A stretch of DNA of 64,000 nt, from the NCBI GenBank assembly GCA_022792395.1, contig JAAWAX010000020.1:1-64000 (forward strand). The letters are read 5' to 3'. The notes below the pieces were generated by a model. That model saw nothing but the letters and a program-made list of their open reading frames with translations. It had not been told where the DNA came from and searched no databases. Both the position numbers and the translations under genes were made by a program. The stretch comes from Clostridia bacterium. Lineage in GTDB: Bacteria > Bacillota > Clostridia > TANB77 > CAG-508. Shown here piece by piece: positions 27,678 to 36,697 of this stretch (the first letter of the stretch is position 1; every line of letters starts with the position of its first letter).

Positions 27678-29309
27678 CTATTCAATTATATGAAATGGTA
27701 TATCTGATTCATTTGCAAAATTTTGCAAATTCTCTTCATTTGTCATTGTATGTGGCTTTTCCACTTGTGTCAGATATTTTATTTGCATTTCCTTGCCACA
27801 AGCCATAGAAACTAAATTTGAAATTTCCCTTATATTTTCTTGTTTTTCTAACACTGCTTTTCCAAAAGATGTCATACCATTAGGGAATTCGATTCCTACT
27901 GTCATATCATTGATTTCCTTCGCTGTTGTTCCCATCAAATTAGTATATAAGACTATTTTTCCATTTTGTTTCAAATCATTTATAATTTGTGGCCAATATT
28001 CTTGTGACTTATTCGAAAACTTTTTAGTTTCTTGACTTTTTGTTGCTTTCGAATTAGTTGTTGTTACTGAATTTTCTAATGTATTAGTTTTTGTAGCATT
28101 GAAATTTGTGGTAACTCTTGGTGTCATTTGCGTTACATTATTGGTATTACCTAATGCTACCATTCCTTTCCCTGCTTTTAAATATTTTTCAATTTTTTCA
28201 ACACGTTCTTCTATCTGCTTTTTCTCTTCTGCTTGTTGATTGCATAATTTAATCATTCCCGCTTGAAACATAATTGTTTTTTGCGTTGATGTCTTTATAT
28301 TATTTTCTAGTTCAGATAACTGATATACTAAATCTACCAATCTATTTTTTGGCACCACTTCTGCCATATCGCTTATTTGTTCTTGTTCTTCTTCATTGTA
28401 TAATTCCAATTTTTTAGTAGCTTGATATATCAATATATCTTTGACATATTTTATCATTTCCCAAATAAACTGATTAATATCTTTTCCTTCGTTTAAAAGA
28501 TTATCTACCTTTTCTAGTGCCTTATCTACATCATATTCTATCACAGCTTGTATCATACCGTGTACAAAAGTAACTTTTGGAATTCCTACCAAATCTTTTA
28601 TCTTATCTTCATCAATTTTATTTTCTCCATCCTGTATACATCTTTCCAAAATTGATAAAGCATCTCTCATGGCTCCTTCTGATAAACTAGCAATAATAGC
28701 TAATGCTCCTTTGGTCGCTTCAATTTCACTTTCTTTACATACAATTTTTAATCTTTTGATGATATCCTCATTGGAAATTCTTTTATAATCAAATCTCTGA
28801 CATCTTGATAAAATAGTTGCTGGTAATTTTTGTGGTTCTGTTGTAGCTAATATAAATTTTACATGTTCTGGTGGCTCTTCTAATGTCTTTAATAATGCAT
28901 TAAAAGCTCCTGTTGAAAGCATGTGGACTTCATCTATAATATAAACTCTATATTTCGCTTTTGTTGGCAAAAAATTCACTTCTTCACGGATACTTCTAAT
29001 ATCTTCTACACTATTATTAGATGCTGCATCCATTTCTACAATATCTGTTAAAGATCCAGAAATAGCCCCTTTGCAAATTTCACATTCATTACATGGTTCT
29101 CCATCTTGCGGATTTAGGCAATTGATGGCTCTTGCCAATATTTTAGCTGCTGATGTTTTTCCTGTTCCTCTTCCACCATTTAACAAGTAGGCATGCCCTA
29201 CTCTACCTGATATAATTTGATTTTTTAATGTTTTGGTTATATGTTCTTGCCCTACCATTTCTCCAAATGTTAGTGGTCTAAACTTTCGATAAAGAGCCGT
29301 GTACCCCAT
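27678..29309 (-). CDS. dnaX: DNA polymerase III subunits gamma/tau
   Basis: The clamp-loader ATPase of the replicative polymerase. The start chosen is ATG 29309, spaced from GAGGATGTG; a GTG nine bases upstream would abut that site. It has about 543 residues: N-terminal AAA+ domain (MGYTALYRKFRPLTFGEMVG) with Walker A GGRGTGKTSAAK, a four-Cys zinc site (CLNPQDGEPCNECEICKG), Walker B VYIIDEVHML and sensor residues in ATTEPQKLPATILSRCQRF, then a Ser/Thr/Asn-rich linker and a short C-terminal tau-like domain. SRP RNA lies directly upstream, a classical Firmicutes arrangement. Confidence 0.95.
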   Translation of the reverse strand: MGYTALYRKFRPLTFGEMVGQEHITKTLKNQIISGRVGHAYLLNGGRGTGKTSAAKILARAINCLNPQDGEPCNECEICKGAISGSLTDIVEMDAASNNSVEDIRSIREEVNFLPTKAKYRVYIIDEVHMLSTGAFNALLKTLEEPPEHVKFILATTEPQKLPATILSRCQRFDYKRISNEDIIKRLKIVCKESEIEATKGALAIIASLSEGAMRDALSILERCIQDGENKIDEDKIKDLVGIPKVTFVHGMIQAVIEYDVDKALEKVDNLLNEGKDINQFIWEMIKYVKDILIYQATKKLELYNEEEQEQISDMAEVVPKNRLVDLVYQLSELENNIKTSTQKTIMFQAGMIKLCNQQAEEKKQIEERVEKIEKYLKAGKGMVALGNTNNVTQMTPRVTTNFNATKTNTLENSVTTTNSKATKSQETKKFSNKSQEYWPQIINDLKQNGKIVLYTNLMGTTAKEINDMTVGIEFPNGMTSFGKAVLEKQENIREISNLVSMACGKEMQIKYLTQVEKPHTMTNEENLQNFANESDIPFHIIE

Positions 29310-29354
29310 AAATTTCACATCCTCTTACTATAAAAAATGGTCTTTCGTTTAATC

Positions 29355-29452
29355 TCTCTATGGAAAGATTCCACATAAAAGTATCTACTTATTGCTGCTT
29401 CCTTCCAGACCTGACAAGATTCGTAGGCTTTTATTGGATTCTCTCCATACAA
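29355..29452 (-). ncRNA. ffs: Signal recognition particle RNA, small bacterial type
   Basis: The minus strand contains the universal SRP domain IV core GTCAGGTCTGGAAGGAAGCA with its GGAA tetraloop and the two asymmetric bulges that bind Ffh. The outer ends pair (TATGGAGAGAATCC with GGAATCTTTCCATA), defining a single hairpin of about 98 bases. There is no Alu domain, so it is the short 4.5S-like form. It lies immediately upstream of dnaX. Confidence 0.93.
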
Positions 29453-29522
29453 AGATTAAATTTATGACCTCTTGTATTATATAATGAATTCCTAATTTTA
29501 TCAAGTAATTTTAGTATTTTAT

Positions 29523-29637
29523 AAGTTTAATTCCATTTTTTATTTATAACTCCTAATATCACACATTCTGTAATACTAACAGACTGTAGTTCATTGGTCC
29601 CCCCGAATTCTTATAAAGAAAAAATAGAATTAAACTT
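29523..29637. repeat. Core-plus-private-arms element, copy A
   Basis: Two 27-base arms (29523-29549 and 29611-29637) are inverted repeats with two mismatches. Between them is a core containing ACAGACTGTA and TTGGTCCCCCCGAATT. The core is shared with copies B (36452-36570, opposite orientation) and C (38818-38920), but the arms are unique to each copy. Confidence 0.7.
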
Positions 29638-29647
29638 TGTAAAAAGA

Positions 29648-30385
29648 TTATACTCTTTTAAATATAAAATCATTTACTTCTGTTATTTCCTTTGATACCA
29701 CTCCATCATCAATCACATTACCAATTGGGAAGTCTAAAGAAATCGTTGTTTGAAATTCCTTTCCACTTTCCAATTTTATGATTAAATCAAATATTATCTT
29801 TGCTTCTAAACTCTCTTTTGTAACACCTGCTTTTTTTAATAACTCTTGGTGTGTTATTACTTCATCATTTGATTTATACTCTACTAAATTATCAATCGAA
29901 CATCGAAAAGCAACCAAACCTCCTTGATTAGAAATTTCTAATTGTTTTAAATTAGATTCTATGCTTCCCTTATATTCTATTGTTTGTACTTGATTTTCTT
30001 CCTTATTTTTAAAAATTGATTTCTCATCTTCTTCATCTGGTTTGTACATTTTTATTTTATCTTTTTGACTCGATTCCATTTGAATATTATCTATTTTAAC
30101 TGACTGAATCATTTCTGTTTTTCCATATCCACTATTCTTTTCAATATATAAAAATACATCATTACTTTGGCATACATCAAAGGCCCATTTGGTATCAGTT
30201 ACTTCTTTATCTATTCCCTCGGAAGAACTAATAACTGATATTTTAGACAATTGAAATGGCATATTAGTCTCACCTTCTACATGATATCTTAAAATAATAA
30301 TACCAAATACAAATAAAATAGTTGTCATTATCACAAGCATGATTACTCTATCAAAATATTTTTTATTTCTTATGTTTCTTATCAC
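29648..30385 (-). CDS. Membrane-anchored hypothetical protein
   Basis: A 245-residue protein with a single N-terminal membrane segment (about 13-33) and an extracellular beta-rich domain containing a charged insertion (KMYKPDEEDEKSIFKNKEEN, about 114-133). I do not recognise a family. It begins 15 bases after tadA on the same strand and is probably co-transcribed with it, although no functional link is evident. Element A lies just past its stop codon. Confidence 0.65.
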   Translation of the reverse strand: MIRNIRNKKYFDRVIMLVIMTTILFVFGIIILRYHVEGETNMPFQLSKISVISSSEGIDKEVTDTKWAFDVCQSNDVFLYIEKNSGYGKTEMIQSVKIDNIQMESSQKDKIKMYKPDEEDEKSIFKNKEENQVQTIEYKGSIESNLKQLEISNQGGLVAFRCSIDNLVEYKSNDEVITHQELLKKAGVTKESLEAKIIFDLIIKLESGKEFQTTISLDFPIGNVIDDGVVSKEITEVNDFIFKRV

Positions 30386-30400
30386 TTTTTCCTCCTATGT

Positions 30401-30892
30401 TCAATTGGAAATGGTATTTTTCCCTTTCTTGGATTTTTTCATTTCTCTTAACTTTTTAAAAAAATCTTTTAAAACTCTTTCACATGCTTCTTTTTCAATT
30501 CCTGTTTCTATTTCTACTATATGATTAAATGGGTAATCTTGTAACAAATTTAAAACCGAACCACAAGCCCCTGTTTTGACATCCATTGTTCCTATATATA
30601 CTTTCTTGATTCTTGCTTGTATCAAAGCTCCTGCACACATAGAACAAGGTTCTAATGTAACATACATTTCACAATCTAAAAGTCTCCACGATTCTAACTT
30701 TTTGCTTGCTTTTTGTATGGCAATCACTTCTGCATGTTTTGTAGTATCTGTTTTAGTTTCTTTTTGATTATGTGCTTTTGCTATTATTTTTCCATCTTTT
30801 ACAATAACACATCCTACTGGTACTTCTAATTTGTCAGCTGCTTTTTTAGCTTCTTTTAATGCTTCTTTCATGTATCTCTCTTTTTCTTGCAT
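30401..30892 (-). CDS. tadA: tRNA-specific adenosine deaminase
   Basis: TadA converts A34 to inosine in tRNA-Arg(ACG), allowing one tRNA to read CGU, CGC and CGA. Inosine does not pair with G, so CGG needs a separate tRNA. The 163-residue protein has the deaminase motifs HAEVIAIQKA (zinc His and catalytic Glu) and PCSMCAGALIQARI (two zinc Cys). It follows a tRNA-Arg(CCU) gene on the same strand, about 20 bases away. This matters here because in-frame CGG coincides with frameshifts. Confidence 0.93.
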   Translation of the reverse strand: MQEKERYMKEALKEAKKAADKLEVPVGCVIVKDGKIIAKAHNQKETKTDTTKHAEVIAIQKASKKLESWRLLDCEMYVTLEPCSMCAGALIQARIKKVYIGTMDVKTGACGSVLNLLQDYPFNHIVEIETGIEKEACERVLKDFFKKLREMKKSKKGKNTISN

Positions 30893-30910
30893 GTTTGCTC
30901 CCTTTTTGTA

Positions 30911-30986
<76 letters not shown>

Positions 30987-31086
30987 ATATTTTAGTATCC
31001 TTATTTTATTACATTTTAGATGAAAAATCAATACTATATTCATGTTATATTAGAGTAATCTTGACATTTATGTTATAATAAAAAAG

Positions 31087-31803
31087 GTGATAAAAATGCA
31101 AAGAATATTGAGTTATATGCGAAAAGCAATCGAAGAATATAAAATGATAGAAGAAGGCGACAAAATTGCAGTTTGTTTATCAGGTGGAAAAGATTCTATT
31201 ACTATGTTACACGCTTTAAAATCTTTACAAAGATTTTATCCTAAAAAATTTGAATTAATAGCAATTAGTATCAATCCAGGTTTTGAATTTTTTGATACTA
31301 AATTTTTACAAGAAATCTGCGATAATTTAGCAATCCCTTTATTTATAGAAAATAGTAATGCCAAAGAAATTGTATTTGATATTAGAAAAGAAAAAAATCC
31401 ATGTTCTTTGTGTGCCAATTTGCGTAGAGGTGTTATTAATTCTGTTGCCATAAGAGAAAATTGTAATAAAATTGCTTTAGGTCATAATCAAGATGATGTT
31501 TTGGAAACTTTTTTACTAAATTTATTATATACAGGAAGTATTAATACTTTTTCCCCTATTAGTTATATGGATCGATCCAAAATAACTTTGATAAGACCCT
31601 TGGTATATACGCCAGAAAAAGAAATGAGAAGATTTATTCGAAAAAATAATTTAGAGGTAATGCCTAAAGTATGTCCTATGGATGGCACATCTAAAAGAGA
31701 AGATATGAAACAATTAATTTTTACCTTAACGAAAGATATTCCTATGGTTCGTGCTAATTTATTCGGTGCTATTAAAAGAAATTTAGAAGATTGGAAAATT
31801 TAA
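31087..31803 (+). CDS. TtcA-family tRNA 2-thiocytidine synthetase (PP-loop ATPase)
   Basis: The 238-residue protein has the PP-loop motif CLSGGKDSITML (about 34-45) and the paired CxxC (CSLCANLRRG, about 102-105) that binds an iron-sulfur cluster, plus the second GHNQDDVLETFLLNLLY stretch. TtcA enzymes thiolate C32 of certain tRNAs, notably arginine tRNAs. The gene diverges from the tRNA-Arg/tadA unit. The start used is TTG/ATG near 31087-31096 with GGTGATAAAA upstream; ATG 31096 is an equally good choice. Confidence 0.85.
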   Translation: MIKMQRILSYMRKAIEEYKMIEEGDKIAVCLSGGKDSITMLHALKSLQRFYPKKFELIAISINPGFEFFDTKFLQEICDNLAIPLFIENSNAKEIVFDIRKEKNPCSLCANLRRGVINSVAIRENCNKIALGHNQDDVLETFLLNLLYTGSINTFSPISYMDRSKITLIRPLVYTPEKEMRRFIRKNNLEVMPKVCPMDGTSKREDMKQLIFTLTKDIPMVRANLFGAIKRNLEDWKI

Positions 31804-31819
31804 CATCTAAAATCCCCAA

Positions 31820-31852
31820 AATCCCCACTGGTTCCGGGTTTAATTGGGGAAA
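31820..31852. repeat. C4/G4 hairpin repeat, copy 2
   Basis: TCCCCACTGGTTC followed by GGGTTTAATTGGGGAA, nearly identical to 24549-24583. It lies between the convergent ttcA-like and phosphohexomutase genes, where it could act in termination. Confidence 0.6.
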
Positions 31853-31864
31853 CCTTTAAGAAAA

Positions 31865-33595
31865 TTAATCCCCATTTACAATTTTCAACATAGCTTCTTT
31901 TAACTCTTCCAATTTTTTATTCGCATCTTGCTCTGAATTTCCTTTTACTCCCATATATAACTTAATTTTAGGTTCTGTTCCAGATGGTCTAATACAACAC
32001 CAACTATCCTCTTCTAATTCATAGTATAATACATTGGATTGTGGTAATCCTGTTTTACTAATTTCACCTGTTCTCATGTCTTTTACGATATCATTTTCAA
32101 CATCTTTAAAAGTTAATACTTTATATTTTCCTACTTTTTCAATATATGTATTTCTCATTTTGGTCATCATATCTTTAATTTCTTGTGCTCCTTGTGGACC
32201 TTCTCTAAAAATAGATGGTTGTGCTTCTTTATAATAGCCATATTTTTCATAGATATCGTTCATAGCATCCCATAAAGTTTTATTTTTAGATTGATAGTAA
32301 CATGCAGCTTCACAAAGTGCCATAACTGCTGCTATTCCATCTTTATCTCTGGCATAATCACCAATTAAACATCCATAACTTTCTTCATATCCAAATACAT
32401 AAGTTTTATCTTTTTCCTCCTCTGCTTTTTTCATGACAGCTCCTATGTTTTTAAATCCTGTTAAGACTTCTGGACAATCTAAATGGTAATGTTTTGCTAT
32501 TGCTTTTGCTAAATTAGAAGATACTATTGTTGTAATAAGCATTCCGTTATCTGGCAATATTCCTTTTTCTTTCATTTGTGAAATTCTATATTCAGCAATT
32601 AATAAAGCTGACATATTACCAGTATAAGTCATATATTCTCCCGTTTTTTTATCTTTTGCAAAAATTCCTAAACGATCGGCATCTGGGTCAGTTGCTAAAA
32701 CAACATCTGCTTCCACTTTTTTAGCTAATTCTAATGCTAATTGAAACGCTTTTGGATCTTCTGGATTTGGATAATCAACCGTTGGAAAATTTCCATCTGG
32801 CTCACTTTGTTCTGGTACGACATAAACATTTTCTAGTCCCAATTCTTTCAATAATCTTTCTGTTATGGTATTTCCTGTTCCATGTAAAGGAGTGTATACC
32901 ACCTTTAATTTTTTTCCTTGCTCTTTCATAATTTCTGGATTTAAGATAGCATTTTTTAAAACATTTAAATATTTGTCATCCATTTCTGTTCCAACTATAT
33001 TCAATAATCCTTTTTGAACCGCTTCTTCTTTTGAAATTTGCTTAATATCCGTAAATTTTTCAACTGCTCTTACTTTAGCAATTATATCTTTATCCCTTGG
33101 AGATACAATTTGTGCTCCATCCTCCCAATATACTTTGTAACCATTATATTTAGGTGGATTGTGGCTTGCCGTAATCATAACACCTGCTGTACATCCTAAT
33201 TCTCTAACGGCAAAAGACAATTCTGGTACAGGTCTTAAATTTTCAAATAAATATGCTTTAATTCCATTCGCACACAAAATTAATGCCGTTTGCATACTAA
33301 ATTCTTTTGACATTTTTCTAGAATCATAACTGATAGCTACTCCTTTTTCTTCTGTTCCTTGTTCTATAATATAATTCGCTAGTCCTTGCGTTGCTTTTCC
33401 TACTGTATATTGATTCATTCGATTGGTTCCTGCTCCAATAATTCCTCTTAATCCTGCTGTTCCAAATTCTAATTCTTTATAAAATCTATCTTCTATTTCT
33501 TCTTGCTTATCTTTTATGGCTAATAATTCCTTCTTTGTTTCTTCATCAAATTCTGGGCTTTCACACCATTTTTTATACTCCTCCAAATAATTCAT
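31865..33595 (-). CDS. Phospho-sugar mutase (phosphoglucomutase/phosphomannomutase, PgcA-like)
   Basis: Interconverts hexose-6- and hexose-1-phosphates through a phosphoserine. The 576 residues match the PgcA-type enzyme of Firmicutes: phosphoserine loop MITASHNPPKYNGYKVYW (about 139-156), metal loop DPDADRLGI (about 304), sugar-binding GYEESYGCL (about 400) and phosphate-binding RPSGTEPKIKLYMGV near the C-terminus. It follows the UDP-sugar pyrophosphorylase gene on the same strand (146-base gap with a hairpin between). Together they would make UDP-glucose or a related nucleotide sugar. Confidence 0.93.
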   Translation of the reverse strand: MNYLEEYKKWCESPEFDEETKKELLAIKDKQEEIEDRFYKELEFGTAGLRGIIGAGTNRMNQYTVGKATQGLANYIIEQGTEEKGVAISYDSRKMSKEFSMQTALILCANGIKAYLFENLRPVPELSFAVRELGCTAGVMITASHNPPKYNGYKVYWEDGAQIVSPRDKDIIAKVRAVEKFTDIKQISKEEAVQKGLLNIVGTEMDDKYLNVLKNAILNPEIMKEQGKKLKVVYTPLHGTGNTITERLLKELGLENVYVVPEQSEPDGNFPTVDYPNPEDPKAFQLALELAKKVEADVVLATDPDADRLGIFAKDKKTGEYMTYTGNMSALLIAEYRISQMKEKGILPDNGMLITTIVSSNLAKAIAKHYHLDCPEVLTGFKNIGAVMKKAEEEKDKTYVFGYEESYGCLIGDYARDKDGIAAVMALCEAACYYQSKNKTLWDAMNDIYEKYGYYKEAQPSIFREGPQGAQEIKDMMTKMRNTYIEKVGKYKVLTFKDVENDIVKDMRTGEISKTGLPQSNVLYYELEEDSWCCIRPSGTEPKIKLYMGVKGNSEQDANKKLEELKEAMLKIVNGD

Positions 33596-33695
33596 AATAA
33601 CTCTCCTTTCTTTTATATCCTCATTATACTTTATATATTTTTAGTTGACAAGAGATTTTTTAATAATGTCTATATATAAAAACTACAATATAAAA

Positions 33696-33735
33696 AAATC
33701 AGAAAGTGAAATAAATTAAACTTTCTGATTTTACT
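33696..33735. terminator. Hairpin between the pyrophosphorylase and mutase genes
   Basis: AATCAGAAAGT and ACTTTCTGATT pair, flanked by A and T runs. It would end the upstream gene and partly separate the two units. Confidence 0.65.
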
Positions 33736-33741
33736 AAATTT

Positions 33742-34992
33742 CTAATCTAAATGATAAAATTTTTTATATAATGCTCTAGCTGTTTTAGGACAATCTACTC
33801 CAGCAGAATCAGCATTTTTAACTGGTGCAAACTCTTCTTCTCTCTTTACACGAAGAATTGCCATATCATCTACTTCTCCAAAAGCATCAAACAGAAATGC
33901 TTCGAATTTGTATGCATTAGGAGAATCTGGTACCACTAATTTTCCATCTTTATTTAAATAGGTAGCCTTTTTATAAGCCACATGATATGGTAATGGATTA
34001 GCTCCCATTTTTTCAATCGCTTCTACACTAAATAAATTGCAAAGAATATGAGATTCTCCATATAATAATTCACCATTTTCATCTCGTTGTTCTGCCATTT
34101 CTTCAGTTATTTCTGAATATTCTATTACATTTGGTTTTCCATTTCTTTTACAAAATACACCTACTTTTTCTTGTGGGTTCGCTTTTACAACTGATTTACA
34201 AGCCACCGTTACTTTCTTTTCAAGTGCAATTCCCATCAAAACAGGATCTACCATTTTAACCAAACAGTTATCAACTCCACCTATAAATACCCATTCAATA
34301 CCTATTTGTTTCATTCTTTTGGTCATTTCACTTTTAACAAGTGATTCATAAATGCCTCCATGTCCATCTGCTGCTTGTTTAATTAAACCATCTTCACCAA
34401 TTAATATTTTTCCTTCTGTATCTATCATTGGTAATTCGCCTTGAATAAAGAAAAATATATTTTTGTCTTTTTGATAACCAAAATATCTATTTTTTTCAAA
34501 AAATTCTATGGTTGCTTCATTATTCTCTCTACTTGTCATAATAAACCATGGAATGGTAACACCATATTTTTTCCCTTCTTCTTTTAAATTATCACATAAT
34601 AATTCAAATAGTGATTTATGGGAATCTAATCCAATATCGTACGTTCCTTTTGGTCCATCATGTCCAAGTCTTGTTCCTTGCCCTCCTGCCATAGTTACTG
34701 CTGCTAATTTTCCTTCTTTGATTGCTTTTTTTCCTATATTTTCATAATATTTATAATCATCATATAATTTGTATTTGTCTAAATATTCAATTGGTGTAAT
34801 TTCATCATTTTCTCGCTTTTCCTCTTTTTTGGTGTGTGCATACAAACTATTTACCAATTCAAAATCAACTAATTCAATCTGATGGATTAAATCTCTTTGA
34901 TGTTTATCATCTAAATTTTCATAATGGTTTAATAAATGTTCTTGCCCATATTTTTTTAAGACACTTTGTAATTCCTCTATTTTTCTATCCAT
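33742..34992 (-). CDS. UDP-sugar pyrophosphorylase (UDPGP family)
   Basis: A eukaryotic-type UDPGP family uridylyltransferase of 416 residues that joins UTP with a hexose- or N-acetylhexosamine-1-phosphate. The nucleotide-binding loop VTMAGGQGTRLGHDGPKG is at about 99-116, and the uracil/sugar-binding stretches PWFIMTSRENNEATIEFF and WVFIGGVDNCLVK follow. The substrate (glucose, GalNAc or GlcNAc) cannot be decided by eye. It is unrelated to GalU, and the adjacent phosphohexomutase could feed it. Confidence 0.85.
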   Translation of the reverse strand: MDRKIEELQSVLKKYGQEHLLNHYENLDDKHQRDLIHQIELVDFELVNSLYAHTKKEEKRENDEITPIEYLDKYKLYDDYKYYENIGKKAIKEGKLAAVTMAGGQGTRLGHDGPKGTYDIGLDSHKSLFELLCDNLKEEGKKYGVTIPWFIMTSRENNEATIEFFEKNRYFGYQKDKNIFFFIQGELPMIDTEGKILIGEDGLIKQAADGHGGIYESLVKSEMTKRMKQIGIEWVFIGGVDNCLVKMVDPVLMGIALEKKVTVACKSVVKANPQEKVGVFCKRNGKPNVIEYSEITEEMAEQRDENGELLYGESHILCNLFSVEAIEKMGANPLPYHVAYKKATYLNKDGKLVVPDSPNAYKFEAFLFDAFGEVDDMAILRVKREEEFAPVKNADSAGVDCPKTARALYKKFYHLD

Positions 34993-35020
34993 ATACTTTC
35001 CTCATTTCTTTTTCCACAAT

Positions 35021-35052
35021 AAAACAGATAATAGATATTATCTGTTTTACTA
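35021..35052. terminator. Bidirectional terminator
   Basis: AAAACAGATAATA and TATTATCTGTTTT form a perfect stem between 35090-35569 and the pyrophosphorylase gene. Confidence 0.65.
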
Positions 35053-35089
35053 TTTATACACTATTTTTAAAAAATTAGCAACTATTTTA

Positions 35090-35569
35090 TTATATTTTTT
35101 CTATTTCTTTTTCTCCCGTAGTTCTTAAAACTTTTTTATATTGACTCATAATTCTTTCTAGGTTTTCTCCAACTTCTTCTAAAGGATAACAATTAATTAG
35201 TTTGATATGATTTTCTTCTACTATCCATTTTTCTATATCTTGATTTACCTTTTGAATATAGTCTTCTTTTCCTTTGATAAAAATTATTAAATCCTTTTCT
35301 TCTTTGATTTTTTCTTTTATTGTCTTAAATTTTTCAAAATCATTATTTTTCCAATCTAATTTTAATATTTTTTCCTTTTTCTCTTCTTTAAAATTTACCT
35401 TTGATAGGAAGGTTTTCATAGTTTCTTCTAAATTATTTTCTGTTAAAATTATAACTTCATCTTTATTTTTCATTTTTTCATCTATATAAGGCAAACTCAT
35501 CATTTCAAAATGATAATCACTGGCATAAAATGCACATATTTTTTCTTTTGTATCTTTGTTATTATTCAT
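35090..35569 (-). CDS. Hypothetical 159-residue protein, possibly a MEDS-like sensory domain
   Basis: A soluble protein, Lys/Glu/Ile-rich, with an N-terminal strand-helix stretch ICAFYASDYHFEMMSLPYI (about 11-29) that resembles the start of MEDS (DcmR sensory) domains. The resemblance is by eye and weak. It lacks membrane segments and other domains. A terminator-like hairpin (35021-35052) follows it, and it diverges from spoIIR. Function unknown. Confidence 0.55.
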   Translation of the reverse strand: MNNNKDTKEKICAFYASDYHFEMMSLPYIDEKMKNKDEVIILTENNLEETMKTFLSKVNFKEEKKEKILKLDWKNNDFEKFKTIKEKIKEEKDLIIFIKGKEDYIQKVNQDIEKWIVEENHIKLINCYPLEEVGENLERIMSQYKKVLRTTGEKEIEKI

Positions 35570-35793
35570 TCGAAATTCTCCTTTTTCATTTCCAAACCTT
35601 TACGGAAAGTTTATTTTTTGGCACTGGTAAATTTTACCATTTCTTTACAAATATGTCAATAATATTTCAAATAAAATTTTCCTACTTTTTTCGACATTAC
35701 AATTTTTATCCTTATTTAGTATAAAATTTTCTAAATTGTTAATAATTAATAGTAAAGAATATTTTTGAAATAACTGTTTTTTGGAGGTAACGT

Positions 35794-36435
35794 ATGAAAA
35801 AAAATTTAAAAATGGTAATAATTTTAACACTTCTTCTTTTCCTTTACATTTCTATTTGTGCTATTTCTTATGCGCAAAATGTATCAACTGATATTGCTAA
35901 TAGTGTATTTAGATTACACGTGATTGCTAATAGTGATGAGGAAGAAGATCAAAATCTAAAATATATGGTCCGTGATAATTTATTAAATTATATGAACTCT
36001 ATTTGTAAAGACTGTACATCCAAACAAGAAGCTATCTCTATGGTAGAAGAAAATAAAGAAACTTTTGAAGAAATTGCAGCTAAAACCATAAAAGAACAAG
36101 GTTATTCTTATACTGTAAAAATAAATATTGGTAATTTTGAATTTCCTACTAAAAATTATGGAGATATTTCTTTACCTGCTGGATACTATGATGCTTTAAG
36201 AGTTGAAATTGGAGAAGCAAAGGGTCAAAACTGGTGGTGTGTCATGTTCCCTCCTTTATGTTTTGTTGATATTTCTTCTGGTGTTGTTCCAGAAGAATCA
36301 AAGGAATTAATGGAAAATACTTTGTCAGAGGAAGAATTTGCACTTGTTTCTGATTCATCTAATCATGAAATTCAATTTAAATTTAAATTATTAGAATTTT
36401 TTAACCAGTCTGGTTTAATAACAGCTAAAAAATAA
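35794..36435 (+). CDS. spoIIR: Stage II sporulation protein R
   Basis: SpoIIR is the signal made in the forespore and secreted across the septum to trigger SpoIIGA processing of pro-sigma-E in the mother cell. The 213-residue protein has a signal peptide (about 1-28, ending ISYAQ) and the family core FRLHVIANSDEEEDQNLKYM (about 46-65), followed by WWCVMFPPLCFVD. ATG 35794 has a strong TTGGAGGTAACGT site. It is a single-gene unit followed by element B. Confidence 0.93.
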   Translation: MKKNLKMVIILTLLLFLYISICAISYAQNVSTDIANSVFRLHVIANSDEEEDQNLKYMVRDNLLNYMNSICKDCTSKQEAISMVEENKETFEEIAAKTIKEQGYSYTVKINIGNFEFPTKNYGDISLPAGYYDALRVEIGEAKGQNWWCVMFPPLCFVDISSGVVPEESKELMENTLSEEEFALVSDSSNHEIQFKFKLLEFFNQSGLITAKK

Positions 36436-36451
36436 CATTATACTATTATTA

Positions 36452-36570
36452 AAAATTTATTATAATTTTGATAAAATGACAATTCGGGGGGACCAACAAG
36501 TTACAGTCTGTTATAAAATTACAGACTGTTAGCAGTTGGGAGTCATTTTATCAAAACTATAATAGATTTT
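36452..36570. repeat. Core-plus-private-arms element, copy B
   Basis: Arms 36452-36480 and 36542-36570 are 29-base inverted repeats with two mismatches. The inner core reads, in reverse orientation to copy A, AATTCGGGGGGACCAA then two opposed ACAGTCTGT/ACAGACTGT blocks. It lies between spoIIR and murA. Confidence 0.72.
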
Positions 36571-36697
36571 CTATCGTAATTATTAATTTAAAAATTCTTG
36601 CAATTGTATAAAGTTTATGATATATTTCTATCAGTAATAGAGTGTTGCTAAATACACTCTTTTTTCTTGGAAACATACAATATTGGAGGTTATTTAA

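Noticed and set aside
36452..36570. Element B as a T-box or other tRNA-sensing leader of murA
   Set aside because: No T-box antiterminator motif or specifier stem was found, and related copies lie in positions without a leader role.
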